In this document: piece by piece, positions 26,403 through 37,406 of the stretch
Layout: each line of letters starts with the position of its first letter
Position numbering within the stretch: the stretch's first letter is position 1
Assembly: GCF_001428405.1 (NCBI RefSeq)
Contig: NZ_LMSL01000034.1
Span: forward strand, 622 to 64,621
DNA from: Frateuria sp. Soil773
GTDB taxonomy: Bacteria; Pseudomonadota; Gammaproteobacteria; Xanthomonadales; Rhodanobacteraceae
Direction: 5' to 3'
Length of the DNA: 64,000 nucleotides
Translations under genes and position numbers: made by a program
Notes under the pieces: generated by a model
Databases searched by the model: none
What the model was told of the DNA's origin: nothing
Seen by the model: the letters and a program-made list of their open reading frames with translations, nothing else

Positions 26403-26503
26403 CCGGGATTCGGGAATAGGGAATAGGGAATGGGAAAAGCGTTGGGCTGCCGGTCCGCGCGGAGCGGCTCTGCGATTCCCGATTCCCTATTCCCGATTCC
26501 CGG
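26403..26503. repeat. Long inverted repeat between ptsH and ptsI
   Basis: CCGGGATTCGGGAATAGGGAATAGGGAA (from 26403) and its near-perfect complement ending CCCGATTCCCGG (26474-26503) form arms of about 30 bp around a 40-nt loop. This GGGAATCGGGAATAGGGAATC word is a known style of intergenic repeat in Xanthomonadaceae. In the ptsH-ptsI transcript it would make a stable stem. Confidence 0.75.
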
Positions 26504-26509
26504 CATACC

Positions 26510-26779
26510 TCATGCCCCCTCGTCGAACTTGCGCTCGAACAGCGCCACGACGGCGCCGAGGGCCTCGGCTTCGTCGGCGCCGTCGGCGCGCACGGTCAGC
26601 GGCGTGCCGATGCCGGCGGCCAGCATCATCACGCCCATGATGCTCTGCGCGTTCACCTCGCGGCCCTTGCTGACCAGCCACACGGTGGACTTGAAGCCCT
26701 GCACGAGCTGCACCAGCTTGGCCGAGGCGCGCGCGTGCAGGCCGAGCTTGTTGGATACGACGATTTCTTGTTCAAGCAT
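26510..26779 (-). CDS. ptsH: Phosphocarrier protein HPr
   Basis: An 89-residue HPr. His15 in NKLGLHARA is the enzyme I phosphorylation site, and Ser46 in NAQSIMGVMML is the site phosphorylated by HprK. Both fall exactly at the canonical numbers. With hprK in the same block this indicates two-way control of HPr, by PEP through His15 and by ATP through Ser46. It starts 8 bp behind the EIIA gene, so the two are translated from one message. Confidence 0.97.
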   Translation of the reverse strand: MLEQEIVVSNKLGLHARASAKLVQLVQGFKSTVWLVSKGREVNAQSIMGVMMLAAGIGTPLTVRADGADEAEALGAVVALFERKFDEGA

Positions 26780-26787
26780 GGCGAGGG

Positions 26788-27180
26788 TCAGGCATGGTCG
26801 ATGAAGATTCCGCCGCGGCCGCCGCTGGCGGCGATCTGGGCCAGTTCGTCCAGCGGCTGCTCGGCATAGTTGAGCACGCGCAGCAGCATCGGCAGGTTGA
26901 GTCCCGACACGCAGCGCAGGCGCACGCCCAGCGAGCCGAGCGAGAGGCCGATGTTGCACGGCGTGGCGCCGTACAGGTCGGCCAGCACCAGCACTCCGTC
27001 GCCCTGGTCCAGGTCGCGGGCGTGGTGCACGGTGAGGGCGCGCATCACGTCCGGGTCGGCCTGCGCCGGCACCTCCACCGCGTCCACCCGCAGCGGCAGC
27101 TTCGGCATCACGTGGTGCGCGGCCGAGATCAGCGCCTTGCCGACCGCCTCGTGGGTCATCAGCAGCACGCCGACGCTCAC
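26788..27180 (-). CDS. PTS EIIA component, mannose type
   Basis: A 130-residue mannose-family EIIA domain, single and soluble. The phosphorylated His10 lies in VLLMTHEAVGKAL, and DLYGATPCNI is the second conserved block. The GTG at 27180 is preferred, because GGAG lies 10 bases upstream and His then falls at position 10 as in relatives; the longer ATG reading adds an unlikely N-terminus. There are no EIIB, EIIC or EIID genes nearby, which fits a regulatory EIIA(Man) as in other Xanthomonadales and betaproteobacteria. Its output target is not visible here. Confidence 0.92.
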   Translation of the reverse strand: MSVGVLLMTHEAVGKALISAAHHVMPKLPLRVDAVEVPAQADPDVMRALTVHHARDLDQGDGVLVLADLYGATPCNIGLSLGSLGVRLRCVSGLNLPMLLRVLNYAEQPLDELAQIAASGGRGGIFIDHA

Positions 27181-27223
27181 GGTCGCGCTCCGCGGCGGGC
27201 AACGGGCGGGCATGTCATCGCCA

Positions 27224-28129
27224 TCACTCCAGCTCCCGGTGGAAGGTGAGCACGCCCTCGCGCTGCGCGCGGTAGTGGGCGGCGAGTTTCTCGACCAGGT
27301 AGACCGAGCGGTGCCGCCCGCCGGTGCAGCCGACCGAGATGGTCACGTAGCTGCGGTCGTCCTGCTCGAAGCGCGGCAGCCACGCGTCGAGCCAGCGCGC
27401 GGTATCGGCGAAGTATTCGGCGACCAGCGGCTCGGCGTCGAGGAAGTCGCGCACCGGCGCGTCCTTGCCCGACAGCGGGCGCAGCCGCGGATGCCAGTGC
27501 GGGTTGGGCAGGCAGCGCGCGTCGAACACGAAGTCCGCGTCCAGCGGCAGGCCGCGGCGGAACGCGAACGACTGGAACATCAGGGTCAGCCCCTCGATGG
27601 CCTGGGCGTAGCCGGTGGCGACCAGCCGGCGCAACTGGTGCACGTTCAGCTCGCTCGAATCGATCACCTTCTCGGCGATCGCCATCAGCGGGCGCAGCAG
27701 CCGGCGCTCGGTGGCGATCGCGTCGGCCAGCGAGGTGCCGCGCACCGCCAGCGGATGGCGGCGGCGCGTTTCCGAATAGCGCTTGATCAGCACTTCGTCG
27801 CGGCAGTCCAGGAAGATCAGGTGCACCTGCACGCCGGCCTCGGCGAGGTCGGAGATCACCTGGGGCAGGTGGCGGAAGTCGTCGCCGCGGTTGCGCACGT
27901 CGGTGCCGACCGCGATGCGCCGGCGCGCGCTGCCGGGGTCCTGCAGCACGGCCTGCACCAGTTGCGGCAGCAGCGCGGTGGGCAGGTTGTCGACGCAGTA
28001 GAACTCCAGGTCCTCCAGTGCGCGCAGCGCCACCGTCTTGCCGCCGCCGGACATGCCGGTGAGCACGATCAGGTGGATCGCTTCCGGATCGTTGAGGGTG
28101 GCCAGGATCGGGGTCTCGTTATCGCTCAT
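27224..28129 (-). CDS. rapZ: RNase adapter protein RapZ
   Basis: A 301-residue P-loop protein of the RapZ/YvcJ family. The Walker A is GMSGGGKT at residues 25-32, and the C-terminal domain has SVGCTGGRHRSVYLVEKLA, the signature near the ligand-binding pocket. In E. coli RapZ senses glucosamine-6-phosphate and guides RNase E to the sRNA GlmZ. Whether that circuit exists here cannot be judged; the family also binds nucleotides. The gene follows hprK by 3 bp and precedes the EIIA gene by 43 bp. Confidence 0.95.
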   Translation of the reverse strand: MSDNETPILATLNDPEAIHLIVLTGMSGGGKTVALRALEDLEFYCVDNLPTALLPQLVQAVLQDPGSARRRIAVGTDVRNRGDDFRHLPQVISDLAEAGVQVHLIFLDCRDEVLIKRYSETRRRHPLAVRGTSLADAIATERRLLRPLMAIAEKVIDSSELNVHQLRRLVATGYAQAIEGLTLMFQSFAFRRGLPLDADFVFDARCLPNPHWHPRLRPLSGKDAPVRDFLDAEPLVAEYFADTARWLDAWLPRFEQDDRSYVTISVGCTGGRHRSVYLVEKLAAHYRAQREGVLTFHRELE

Positions 28130-28132
28130 GGG

Positions 28133-29083
28133 TCACCATGGGGGCAGCCGGCGCATCTGGTGCGCCTGGCGGTCGATGAAGGTCTGCGCCGGATCGATGC
28201 CCTTGCTCTTGAGCATATGGTTGCGCACCGCCGCCTCCACAAGCACGGCCAGGTTGCGGCCCGGCGCCACCGGGATGGTGATGCGCGGCACCGGCACCTC
28301 GAACACCTCGTGGTGGCCGACGTCGCCGGTGAGGCGGGTGAGTGCGTCGGTGTCCTCGCCCTCGCGCAGCGGCTTCAGGTGCACCACCAGGCGCAGGTAC
28401 TTCGATTGCTTGACGGCGGTGTGGCCGAACATCTCGCGCACGTTGAGCACGCCCAGGCCGCGCACTTCCAGCAGGTCCTGCAGCAGGTCGGGGCAGGTGC
28501 CGTCGATCACGTCCGGCGCGATCAGGGTGAATTCGGTGGCGTCGTCGGCGACCAGCCGGTGGCCGCGGCTGATCAGTTCCAGCGCCAGCTCGCTCTTGCC
28601 CGAGCCGGACTCGCCGGTGATCAGCACGCCGATCGAGAACACCTCGAGGAACACGCCGTGCAGGGTGATCCGCGGCGCCAGCATGCGCGCCAGGTGGTAC
28701 TGCATCCAGGTCAGCAGCTCGTGGCCGCGCTTGGCGCTGATCCACAGCGGCGTGTTGGTTTCCTCGGCCACCTCGCGCAGGTCGGAGGGGATCGCCTGGT
28801 CCTTGGTCACGATCAGCGCCACCGGCTGGTAGGCGGCGATCTTGTGGATCGCTTCCCAGCGCTGGCGCGAGTCCAGCCCGTCGAGGTAGTTCAGCTCCTC
28901 GGTGCCGACGATCTGCACCTTGTTCGGGTAGATCACGTTGAGGTAGCCGATCAGCGAGGGACGGCGGGTGGTGGTGGCGCCGCGCTCGAGCACGCGGCCT
29001 TCGCCGCGCATGCCGGACACCCAGCGCAGGGCCATGCGCTCGTGGACGCCATCGAAGAGTTGTCGTGCGGTGAGCCGGTCCAA
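28133..29083 (-). CDS. hprK: HPr kinase/phosphorylase
   Basis: A 316-residue bifunctional enzyme that phosphorylates HPr at Ser46 with ATP and removes it with phosphate. The Walker A is GESGSGKS at 157-164, preceded by [17 protein letters not shown] with the catalytic His142. The C-terminal signature [21 protein letters not shown] is present. Proteobacterial HprK occurs in lineages with a regulatory PTS. It is the first gene of the hprK-rapZ-EIIA-ptsH run, with the hpf gene 163 bp upstream beyond a terminator. Confidence 0.96.
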   Translation of the reverse strand: MDRLTARQLFDGVHERMALRWVSGMRGEGRVLERGATTTRRPSLIGYLNVIYPNKVQIVGTEELNYLDGLDSRQRWEAIHKIAAYQPVALIVTKDQAIPSDLREVAEETNTPLWISAKRGHELLTWMQYHLARMLAPRITLHGVFLEVFSIGVLITGESGSGKSELALELISRGHRLVADDATEFTLIAPDVIDGTCPDLLQDLLEVRGLGVLNVREMFGHTAVKQSKYLRLVVHLKPLREGEDTDALTRLTGDVGHHEVFEVPVPRITIPVAPGRNLAVLVEAAVRNHMLKSKGIDPAQTFIDRQAHQMRRLPPW

Positions 29084-29191
29084 GCGTCCGTTCCTCTGCC
29101 GTGGATGGGGCGGGGAGGCGCCATTGTGCCAGCTTGGGCGGATGAAGTCGGCGCCGCCCGGTGGACAGGGGGAGCGGCGGCGCCGGCCGGA

Positions 29192-29221
29192 AACGAAGCG
29201 ACCCGCCGGAGGGCGGGTCGC
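29192..29221 (-). terminator. Intrinsic terminator after the hibernation factor gene
   Basis: GCGACCCGCC-GGAG-GGCGGGTCGC is a perfect 10-bp stem with a 4-nt loop, followed on the minus strand by TTCGTTT. It lies 26 bp past the hpf stop and separates rpoN-hpf from hprK. Confidence 0.75.
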
Positions 29222-29246
29222 TGCGGTACGCGGGTTCCAGGGCGGG

Positions 29247-29570
29247 CTAGCCGTACTGGCGGGCCTCGCGCGCTTCCTGCTGGTGCTTGTCGCTGATCTT
29301 CTCGCGGTGCTTGCGCAACTGGGTCACCAGCTTGTCGAACAGCACATCGATGGAGGCGTACATGTCCGCTTCGGCGGCCTCGGCATGCAGCTTGGTGCCG
29401 CTCACCGCCAGGGTGCCTTCGGCGCGCTGCTGCAGCTTGTCGACCGAAAGCACGATGGACAGGCCGATACACTTCTCGTCGAGGCGGGTGAGGCGTTCTA
29501 GCTTGGCGGTGGCGTGGTCACGCAGGGCCGGGGTGACTTCGATCTGCTGGCCGCTGAGTTGGAATTGCAT
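29247..29570 (-). CDS. hpf: Ribosome hibernation promoting factor, short form
   Basis: A 107-residue HPF/YfiA-family protein that binds the 30S subunit and promotes inactive 100S or 70S ribosomes in stationary phase. The N-terminus [27 protein letters not shown] and the segment [26 protein letters not shown] show the beta-alpha-beta-beta-beta-alpha fold. It lacks the C-terminal dimerisation domain of the long form. The place next to rpoN is conserved among proteobacteria. Confidence 0.95.
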   Translation of the reverse strand: MQFQLSGQQIEVTPALRDHATAKLERLTRLDEKCIGLSIVLSVDKLQQRAEGTLAVSGTKLHAEAAEADMYASIDVLFDKLVTQLRKHREKISDKHQQEAREARQYG

Positions 29571-29701
29571 GGTGCGCCTCCTCTGGTACGTGCCGCCCGC
29601 GGGCGGCGGGGTGTCGATGCGCCGCTGCGTGCGGCGACATCCTCAATCGTCTCTGTCTAAGGTGGGAGCGCCGGCGACGGTTGCAAGTTCCCGCCGCGCG
29701 C

Positions 29702-31156
29702 TCAGCCTGCGCGCTGGCGTTCGCTGGAGCTGGGTATGCGCATGGCCTCCCGGTACTTGGCGACGGTGCGGCGGGCCACCTGGATGCCCTTGCGGTGCAG
29801 TTCCTCGGCGATCGCCTGGTCGGACAGCGGCTTGCGGGCATCCTCTGCGTCGATGAGCTTGCGCAGCATGGCCTGGATCGCGGTGGCCGAGGCGCCGCCG
29901 CCGTCCTCGGTGGACACGCCGCTGGAAAAGAAGTGCTTCAGTTCGAAGGTGCCGCGCGGCGTGTGCACGTACTTGCGGGTGGTGACGCGGGAGATGGTCG
30001 ATTCGTGCATGCCCACCTCCTCGGCCACCTCGCGCAGCACCAGCGGGTGCATCGCCTCCGGGCCGTAGTCGAGGAACGCACTCTGCCGCCGCACGATCGC
30101 CTCGGCGACCTTCAGCAAAGTCTCGGCCCGCGATTCCAGGCTCTTGATAAGCCAGCGCGCCTCCTGCAACTGCGCGCGCATCCAGCTTGCGTCCTCGCCG
30201 CGGGCCTTGGCGATCAGGTTGCAGTAATGCTGGTTAAGACCGAGTCGAGGCTGGCAGTCCGGGTTCAGGCTGACCCGCCAGCGGCTGCCGTCCTTGAAGG
30301 CGTACACGTCGGGGGCGACGTACTCCACCGGCGTCGCGTCCAGCGCCGCGCCGGGGCGCGGGTCCAGGCTGCGGATCAGCACGGTGGCGGCGACGATGTC
30401 GTCCTCGCCGGCGCGCAGCCGGCGCGCCAGCCGCGCGATGTCGTTGCGCGCCAGCAGTTCCAGCTCGCCCTGGACGATCTGCAAGGCCAGCGCGCGGTGC
30501 GGCGTCTGCGGCTCGAACTGTTCCAGTTGCGAGCGCAGGCAGTCGCGCAGGTCGAGGCTGGCCACGCCGGTCGGGTCGAAGCGCTGCAGCATCTGGCGCA
30601 CCGCCTCCACCTCGTCGGCGTCGGCCTTGAGGCTGGCGGGCAGGGCGGCGAGGACGGCGTCGATGCCTTCGGCGAGATAGCCGTCGGCGTTCAGCGCGTC
30701 GATGATGACGGTGGCGATGGCCCGCTGGCGCGGCGTGAACGGCGACAGGTTGAGCTGCCACAGCAGGTGTTCCTGCAAGGTCTCGGGCGCGGCGTTCTGC
30801 GGCTCGAAATCCTCGTCGCCGCGCGATCCGCTGCCGGCGGCGGTGCCGCTGGAAAAATCGATCGGCGCCTCGGGCGGGCCGGCGTCGTCCGACCAGTCGG
30901 GCGCGTCGTCGGCGTCGTGCTCGGCGACGGGCGCCTCGCTGCCGGCGGCGTAGACCTCGGCCTCGTCGCCGCGGGCCTCGTCGCCGTCGGCCGGCGCGGC
31001 TTCCTCCTCGAACTCCAGCAGCGGATTGCCTTCGGCGATCTGGCGAAGCTCCGCTTCCAGCTCCAACTGGGACAGTTGCAGGAGGCGGATCGCCTGTTGC
31101 AACTGCGGAGTCAGGGTGAGCTGTTGGTTGAGGCGAAACTGCAGTCCGGGTTTCAT
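29702..31156 (-). CDS. rpoN: RNA polymerase sigma-54 factor
   Basis: A 484-residue sigma-54, which directs RNA polymerase to -24/-12 promoters and needs an AAA+ activator. The glutamine/leucine-rich region I is at the N-terminus (FRLNQQLTLTPQLQQAIRLL). An acidic linker of about 70 residues follows (50-125). The core-binding and DNA-binding domains follow, with ESTISRVTTRKYVHTPRGTF and the RpoN box ARRTVAKYREAM near the C-terminus. The gene order lptB-rpoN-hpf matches that of E. coli and relatives. Confidence 0.97.
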   Translation of the reverse strand: MKPGLQFRLNQQLTLTPQLQQAIRLLQLSQLELEAELRQIAEGNPLLEFEEEAAPADGDEARGDEAEVYAAGSEAPVAEHDADDAPDWSDDAGPPEAPIDFSSGTAAGSGSRGDEDFEPQNAAPETLQEHLLWQLNLSPFTPRQRAIATVIIDALNADGYLAEGIDAVLAALPASLKADADEVEAVRQMLQRFDPTGVASLDLRDCLRSQLEQFEPQTPHRALALQIVQGELELLARNDIARLARRLRAGEDDIVAATVLIRSLDPRPGAALDATPVEYVAPDVYAFKDGSRWRVSLNPDCQPRLGLNQHYCNLIAKARGEDASWMRAQLQEARWLIKSLESRAETLLKVAEAIVRRQSAFLDYGPEAMHPLVLREVAEEVGMHESTISRVTTRKYVHTPRGTFELKHFFSSGVSTEDGGGASATAIQAMLRKLIDAEDARKPLSDQAIAEELHRKGIQVARRTVAKYREAMRIPSSSERQRAG

Positions 31157-31248
31157 GCCAATCGGTCGGATGAACGTGGGGTCATCCTAACCCCTGGCCC
31201 GCGAGGCGACCATAGCCGCGCGGCTAGGCCGTGTGGCCGATTCGCGGA

Positions 31249-31968
<720 letters not shown>

Positions 31969-31969
31969 G

Positions 31970-32533
31970 TCAGGGCTGGTTTCCGGTCGGGGCGGCGGGT
32001 TTCTTCTTGGGCAGGAAGGTGCCGTGCACCAGGCCGTCGCCGTTCGATTCGCCGGTGATCTGGCTGGTCTGCGTGTTGTAGGTGAGCTTGTCGCCGTGGA
32101 ACTCGCCGCGGCCCTGCTGCTTGACCACCGCGTTGCCGGTGAGCACGGCGATGCCCTTGAGGTTGTCGTAGTCCAGCGTGGCGGCATCGCCCTGCATGAG
32201 GTTGTTGCTGTCGTCCATCTGCTGGATGTGCGCCGGCGCGCCGGTGACCACGACGCGGGCGATCTCGGAATCGCCGTTCAGGTGGATCTTGGCCTCGCCG
32301 CCGGTCAGCAGCAGGGTGCCCTGGGTGATCCTGACGTTGCCCTTGAGCGTGCTGACCGTGTTCGGCGCGTTGAACGCCTCGGTGTACTTGGAGGTGTAGT
32401 TCATCGGCTGGTCGCGGTCGCTCTGCTTGGCCGGGGCGGCCAGTGGCAGCGAGGCGGCCAGCAGGACGGCCAGCAGGGCGCCGGCGGGCCTAAGGCCTGC
32501 GTTTGCGTGGCGGGAACGAGCCGTGGCTGTCAT
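31970..32533 (-). CDS. lptA: LPS transport periplasmic protein LptA
   Basis: A 187-residue periplasmic protein forming the beta-jellyroll bridge that carries LPS across the periplasm. It has a signal peptide (about 1-35, ending PLAAPAK) and the OstA-like repeats [21 protein letters not shown] and [21 protein letters not shown]. Its start overlaps the 3' end of lptC by 44 bp, an unusually long overlap that points to tight coupling in the lptC-lptA-lptB transcript. Confidence 0.93.
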   Translation of the reverse strand: MTATARSRHANAGLRPAGALLAVLLAASLPLAAPAKQSDRDQPMNYTSKYTEAFNAPNTVSTLKGNVRITQGTLLLTGGEAKIHLNGDSEIARVVVTGAPAHIQQMDDSNNLMQGDAATLDYDNLKGIAVLTGNAVVKQQGRGEFHGDKLTYNTQTSQITGESNGDGLVHGTFLPKKKPAAPTGNQP

Positions 32534-33092
32534 CGAGCAACTCCAGGTGTTTGTCGTTGAGGTTGGCGCGCATGCCGACCCCGCTCATTGTAAGGGCACC
32601 CTGCACCATCTGCGCCGGCGCCGCGGTTTCCATGCGGTTGTCCTTGGGCCAGGCGGTGACGTCGGAGGTATGGATGTCGGCCGCCGCGGTGCCGGGGTAG
32701 GCGTCGCGGTGCATGTGCACCGGCCCCTGCAGCTTGAGCAGGGTGCCGGCCTTGTCGACCCAGCCGTACAGCGACTGGCCGCGCCAGTCGGGGACGCCGG
32801 GCTGCTTCGAGGGCAGCTCGAACGACGGGCTGTTGATGTACAGCGACTCGTCGCCCTCGCGCCGCTCCACGTGCGGCGCGGTGATGCGGAAGCCGGGCAG
32901 GCCCTCGGTGCCGTACTTGGTGACCTTGGCGTTGCTCAGCGTGTAGCCGGAACGGGGCGGGCCGACGAAGTCGTTGGTCTTCGGCGGCGGGCCCATCCAC
33001 CACAGCAGCAACTGGGCCGTGCCGGCGGCGAGCGCGACCAGCACGATCGCGACCGGCAGGCGCCGGTCGCGCAGCCAGGTGCGCAGGCTCAT
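32490..33092 (-). CDS. lptC: LPS export protein LptC
   Basis: A 200-residue bitopic inner-membrane protein that hands LPS from LptBFG to LptA. One membrane span lies at about residues 12-32 (LPVAIVLVALAAGTAQLLLWW), then a periplasmic jellyroll with RSGYTLSNAKVTKYGTEG and TSDVTAWPKDNRMETAAPAQMVQGA. It overlaps kdsC by 4 bases (ATGA arrangement) at its start and lptA at its end. Confidence 0.92.
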   Translation of the reverse strand: MSLRTWLRDRRLPVAIVLVALAAGTAQLLLWWMGPPPKTNDFVGPPRSGYTLSNAKVTKYGTEGLPGFRITAPHVERREGDESLYINSPSFELPSKQPGVPDWRGQSLYGWVDKAGTLLKLQGPVHMHRDAYPGTAAADIHTSDVTAWPKDNRMETAAPAQMVQGALTMSGVGMRANLNDKHLELLDDSHGSFPPRKRRP

Positions 33093-33640
33093 CGCCAGCG
33101 CTCCTGCTCGGCGACGCTGCGGCCCTGCGCCAGCAGGATCAGGTCGCAGGCCTCGCGGGCGGCACCCTGGCCGCCGCCCAGCCGGGTCTGCCAGTGCGCC
33201 TGCGCGGCGACCCAGGGGTGGGCGTTCGCCACCGCCACCGCCAGCCCGGCGATGCGCATGGGCGGCAGGTCGGGCAGGTCGTCGCCGACGAAGGCCGCCT
33301 GCGCGGGCGCGAGCTGCAGCGCGTCGAGCAGTTCGAGCAGGCAGGAGCGCTTGTCGCCCTGGCCCTGGTAGACGTGGGCGATCTCCAGTTCCTCGGCGCG
33401 CAGGGCCACCGGGTGGCTGATCCGCGCGCTGATGATCGCCACCTGGACGCCGTTCGCCTGCAGCCGCTTCAGGCCGAGGCCGTCGTGGACGTGGAACACC
33501 TTGGCCTCGCGGCCGTCCTCGCCGTACCACAGGCGGCCGTCGGTGAGGGTGCCGTCCACGTCGAACACCGCCAGGCGGATGCCGGCGGCGCGGGCGAGGA
33601 CGTCGGCGGGGACGTCGGCGAGGTAGGAGGCGTTGGGCAA
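33089..33640 (-). CDS. kdsC: 3-deoxy-D-manno-octulosonate 8-phosphate phosphatase KdsC
   Basis: A 183-residue HAD-type phosphatase that releases Kdo from Kdo-8-phosphate for LPS core synthesis. The nucleophile motif is [13 protein letters not shown] (first Asp), and [25 protein letters not shown] is the terminal acidic motif. KdsC lacks a cap domain and its length of about 180 residues fits. No ATG lies near the expected start, so I propose a TTG at 33640 (TTGCCCAACGCC), about 25 residues before the first motif; this start is uncertain. It is in the operon with lptC and kdsD. Confidence 0.9.
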   Translation of the reverse strand: MPNASYLADVPADVLARAAGIRLAVFDVDGTLTDGRLWYGEDGREAKVFHVHDGLGLKRLQANGVQVAIISARISHPVALRAEELEIAHVYQGQGDKRSCLLELLDALQLAPAQAAFVGDDLPDLPPMRIAGLAVAVANAHPWVAAQAHWQTRLGGGQGAAREACDLILLAQGRSVAEQERWR

Positions 33641-33720
33641 GGTCAGGGAGCGCCGATGGTGTGAAGTGGGGAAAGGTCGGGAGCCGGCTTGCCCGGTCTG
33701 TCCGATCCGCCGGGGCGGAA

Positions 33721-34734
33721 TCAGACCACGCGGGCGCGGAGCAGATCGTGAATGTTCAGCGCGCCGACCACCTTGTGCTGCTCGTCGACCACCAGCAGGG
33801 CGTGGATCTGGTGCTTCTCCATCAGTTGCGCCGCCTCGATCGCCAGCTTGTCCGAGCCGATCGTCTTCGGCCCGCGGGTCATCAGGTCGGCCACGCGGGC
33901 GCCGCGCAGGTCCACCTCGTCGTCGTCCAGCGCGCGGCGCAGGTCGCCGTCGGTGAACACGCCGAGCAGGCGGCGGTCGGCGTCGACCACGGCGGTCATG
34001 CCCAGGTGCTTGCGGGTCATCTCCATCAGCGCCTCGGTGAGGCTGGCGTCCGGCGCCACGCTGGGGATGCCCTCGCCGGTGTGCATCACGTCGCCGATGT
34101 GCAGCAGCAGGCGGCGGCCGAGGCTGCCGGCCGGGTGCGAGCGGGCGAAATCCTCGGCGGTGAAGCCGCGCGCCTCCAGCAGGGCGATCGCCAGCGCGTC
34201 GCCCATCGCCAGCGCCGCGGTGGTGCTGGCGGTGGGGGCGAGGCCGAGCGGGCAGGCCTCGCTGGAGATGCTGGCGTCCAGGTGCACGTCGGCCTGGTGG
34301 GCCAGCGAGGATTTCGGGTTGCCGGTGATCGCGATCAGCGGGATGCCCTGGCGCTTGATTACCGGCAGGATGAACAGCAGCTCGTCGGTCTCGCCGGAGT
34401 TGGACAGCGCCAGCACCACGTCGTCGGGCTGGATCATGCCCAGGTCGCCGTGGCTGGCCTCGCCCGGGTGCACGAAGAACGCCGGCGTGCCGGTGGAGGC
34501 GAGGGTGGCGGCGATCTTGCGCCCGATGTGGCCGGACTTGCCCATCCCGCTCACCACCAGGCGCCCGCGGCAGGCCAGGATCAGCCGGCAGGCCTCGACG
34601 AAGCTGCCGTCGATGCGCGGCTCCAGCGCGCGGATCGCGGCGGCCTCGGTGGCGATCACCGTGCGCGCGCTGTGCGCGATGGCGTCCGGGTCCAGGGCGG
34701 TCGCGGCTTGGGGCGGGGCGATGTGTGCGTTCAT
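33721..34734 (-). CDS. kdsD: D-arabinose 5-phosphate isomerase KdsD
   Basis: A 337-residue enzyme converting ribulose-5-phosphate to arabinose-5-phosphate, the first step to Kdo. An SIS domain comes first (VVSGMGKSGHIGRKIAATLAST and ALSNSGETDELLF, about 55-135), then a pair of CBS domains (about 210-330) with GVFTDGDLRRALD. It is the first gene of the minus-strand Kdo/LPS block. The start at 34734 faces ibaG across a 170-bp divergent region. Confidence 0.95.
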   Translation of the reverse strand: MNAHIAPPQAATALDPDAIAHSARTVIATEAAAIRALEPRIDGSFVEACRLILACRGRLVVSGMGKSGHIGRKIAATLASTGTPAFFVHPGEASHGDLGMIQPDDVVLALSNSGETDELLFILPVIKRQGIPLIAITGNPKSSLAHQADVHLDASISSEACPLGLAPTASTTAALAMGDALAIALLEARGFTAEDFARSHPAGSLGRRLLLHIGDVMHTGEGIPSVAPDASLTEALMEMTRKHLGMTAVVDADRRLLGVFTDGDLRRALDDDEVDLRGARVADLMTRGPKTIGSDKLAIEAAQLMEKHQIHALLVVDEQHKVVGALNIHDLLRARVV

Positions 34735-34837
34735 CGGGGTCTCGTCGGGGCGGATCCGGGTCGGCCGGTGCGGGCCGACATTTCTGTGCCTGCGGATTTC
34801 CATTACCATGGCATATTCGCATTTTACCGTCATATGA

Positions 34838-36439
<1,602 letters not shown>

Positions 36440-36514
36440 GGCGTTCGTCAGGGTTTGCAGAGGCTTCCCGATGCTAGGGTCTCTGTTCGTCGATCAGGCA
36501 AAGGGAGTTGCTTT

Positions 36515-36880
36515 ATGCCGTGGACTTATCACCAGCGCACGGGCGTCATCGAGCGCGCAAAATCGAAATTCACGGGTGCCTATGCCGGCCATGGAGTAGG
36601 CAAGAACAACCCCGATATGCAGATGGTCAGGGGCGTGGGTCCCTTGCCGCAGGGCTCCTATCGCATCCAGTCCCCGAGGGACAGTCATCGCGTTGGCCAT
36701 TACGCTATGCCGTTGTCGCCGTTGGCGGGAACGCAGACTTATGGCCGTACCGCTTTTTATATCCATGGCGACAATCCGTCCCATGCAGGCGACTCTTCCA
36801 CTGGCTGCATTGTGATCGGGCGGCAGCAGCGGCAACGGATCTGGACAAGCGGGGACCATCAAGTGGATGTCGTCCCATGA
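36515..36880 (+). CDS. Tlde1-like L,D-transpeptidase-fold effector protein
   Basis: A 121-residue protein whose core resembles the Tlde1 (DUF2778) group: LPQGSYRIQSPR, then FYIHGDNPSH with His84 and SSTGCIVIGR with Cys98, the HxxN...(S/T)xGC layout of L,D-transpeptidase active sites. Tlde1 proteins are type VI effectors that cut or exchange cross-links in target-cell peptidoglycan. There is no signal peptide, as expected for an effector delivered by a machine. Base composition is lower in GC than murA. AAAGGGAG lies 8 bases before the ATG. Its stop overlaps the start of the next gene (ATGA), which is exported and looks like its immunity protein. No T6SS genes are in the window. Confidence 0.72.
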   Translation: MPWTYHQRTGVIERAKSKFTGAYAGHGVGKNNPDMQMVRGVGPLPQGSYRIQSPRDSHRVGHYAMPLSPLAGTQTYGRTAFYIHGDNPSHAGDSSTGCIVIGRQQRQRIWTSGDHQVDVVP

Positions 36881-37368
36881 GGTGGCACGCGGTGTTCGCA
36901 ATGATGCTTGCCGCCGCCAGTGGATGCGTTGCTGCGGGTGACCTGCCCAGGCGGGCTGAAGAAGTAGGCGCCCGGATCACCCAGGTGGGAGCCAAGGCAT
37001 TCCTTGACGGCCTTAGCGAGGATCAGCTCGACGAGTTGTATGGGAGGATCGAATCCGGCGCTTCTGCGTGGGTCGCGCTGGCACCCAGGATTGCGCAAGG
37101 TGCGGATGCGGCCAACGCCGAAGGATTGACGATCGAGTTGGCCTTTGCGCTGCCCAAAAACCCCGAAGCAGTGCTTTCCGTAGCCACCTTGCATGACGAT
37201 GTCATGCTGGGCGTGGATCGCGTGTGCGGCATGCCCTTCATCGAAGATACCGTCAAAGACCGACCAGCCTACAAGCGCAAGGCGACCACGGCCGTGCGGG
37301 CGGTATCCGATCCCGATCTGCAGACGATCAAACAGGCTTGCTTGTCGGCCCTTGGCAAGGCGGACTGA
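36877..37368 (+). CDS. Exported protein, candidate immunity partner of the Tlde1-like protein
   Basis: A 163-residue protein with an N-terminal signal (MRWHAVFAMMLAAASGCVAAG), either cleaved after VAA or lipidated at Cys17. Mature residues are mostly helical; two late Cys (RVCGMP and QACLSAL) may form a disulfide. It overlaps the effector gene by 4 bases, so the two are coupled. A periplasmic location is what an immunity protein against a periplasmic peptidoglycan enzyme needs, and Tldi1 proteins are of this kind. Homology to Tldi1 is not established from what I can see, so the immunity role rests on context. Confidence 0.6.
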   Translation: MRWHAVFAMMLAAASGCVAAGDLPRRAEEVGARITQVGAKAFLDGLSEDQLDELYGRIESGASAWVALAPRIAQGADAANAEGLTIELAFALPKNPEAVLSVATLHDDVMLGVDRVCGMPFIEDTVKDRPAYKRKATTAVRAVSDPDLQTIKQACLSALGKAD

Positions 37369-37406
37369 TCGCGAGACGCTCGCTCGGGACGAGCCGGCTA
37401 TTTCGA

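Noticed and set aside
36515-37368. Part of a local type VI secretion cluster
   Set aside because: No structural T6SS genes (tss, hcp, vgrG, PAAR) are in the window, so only an orphan pair can be claimed.
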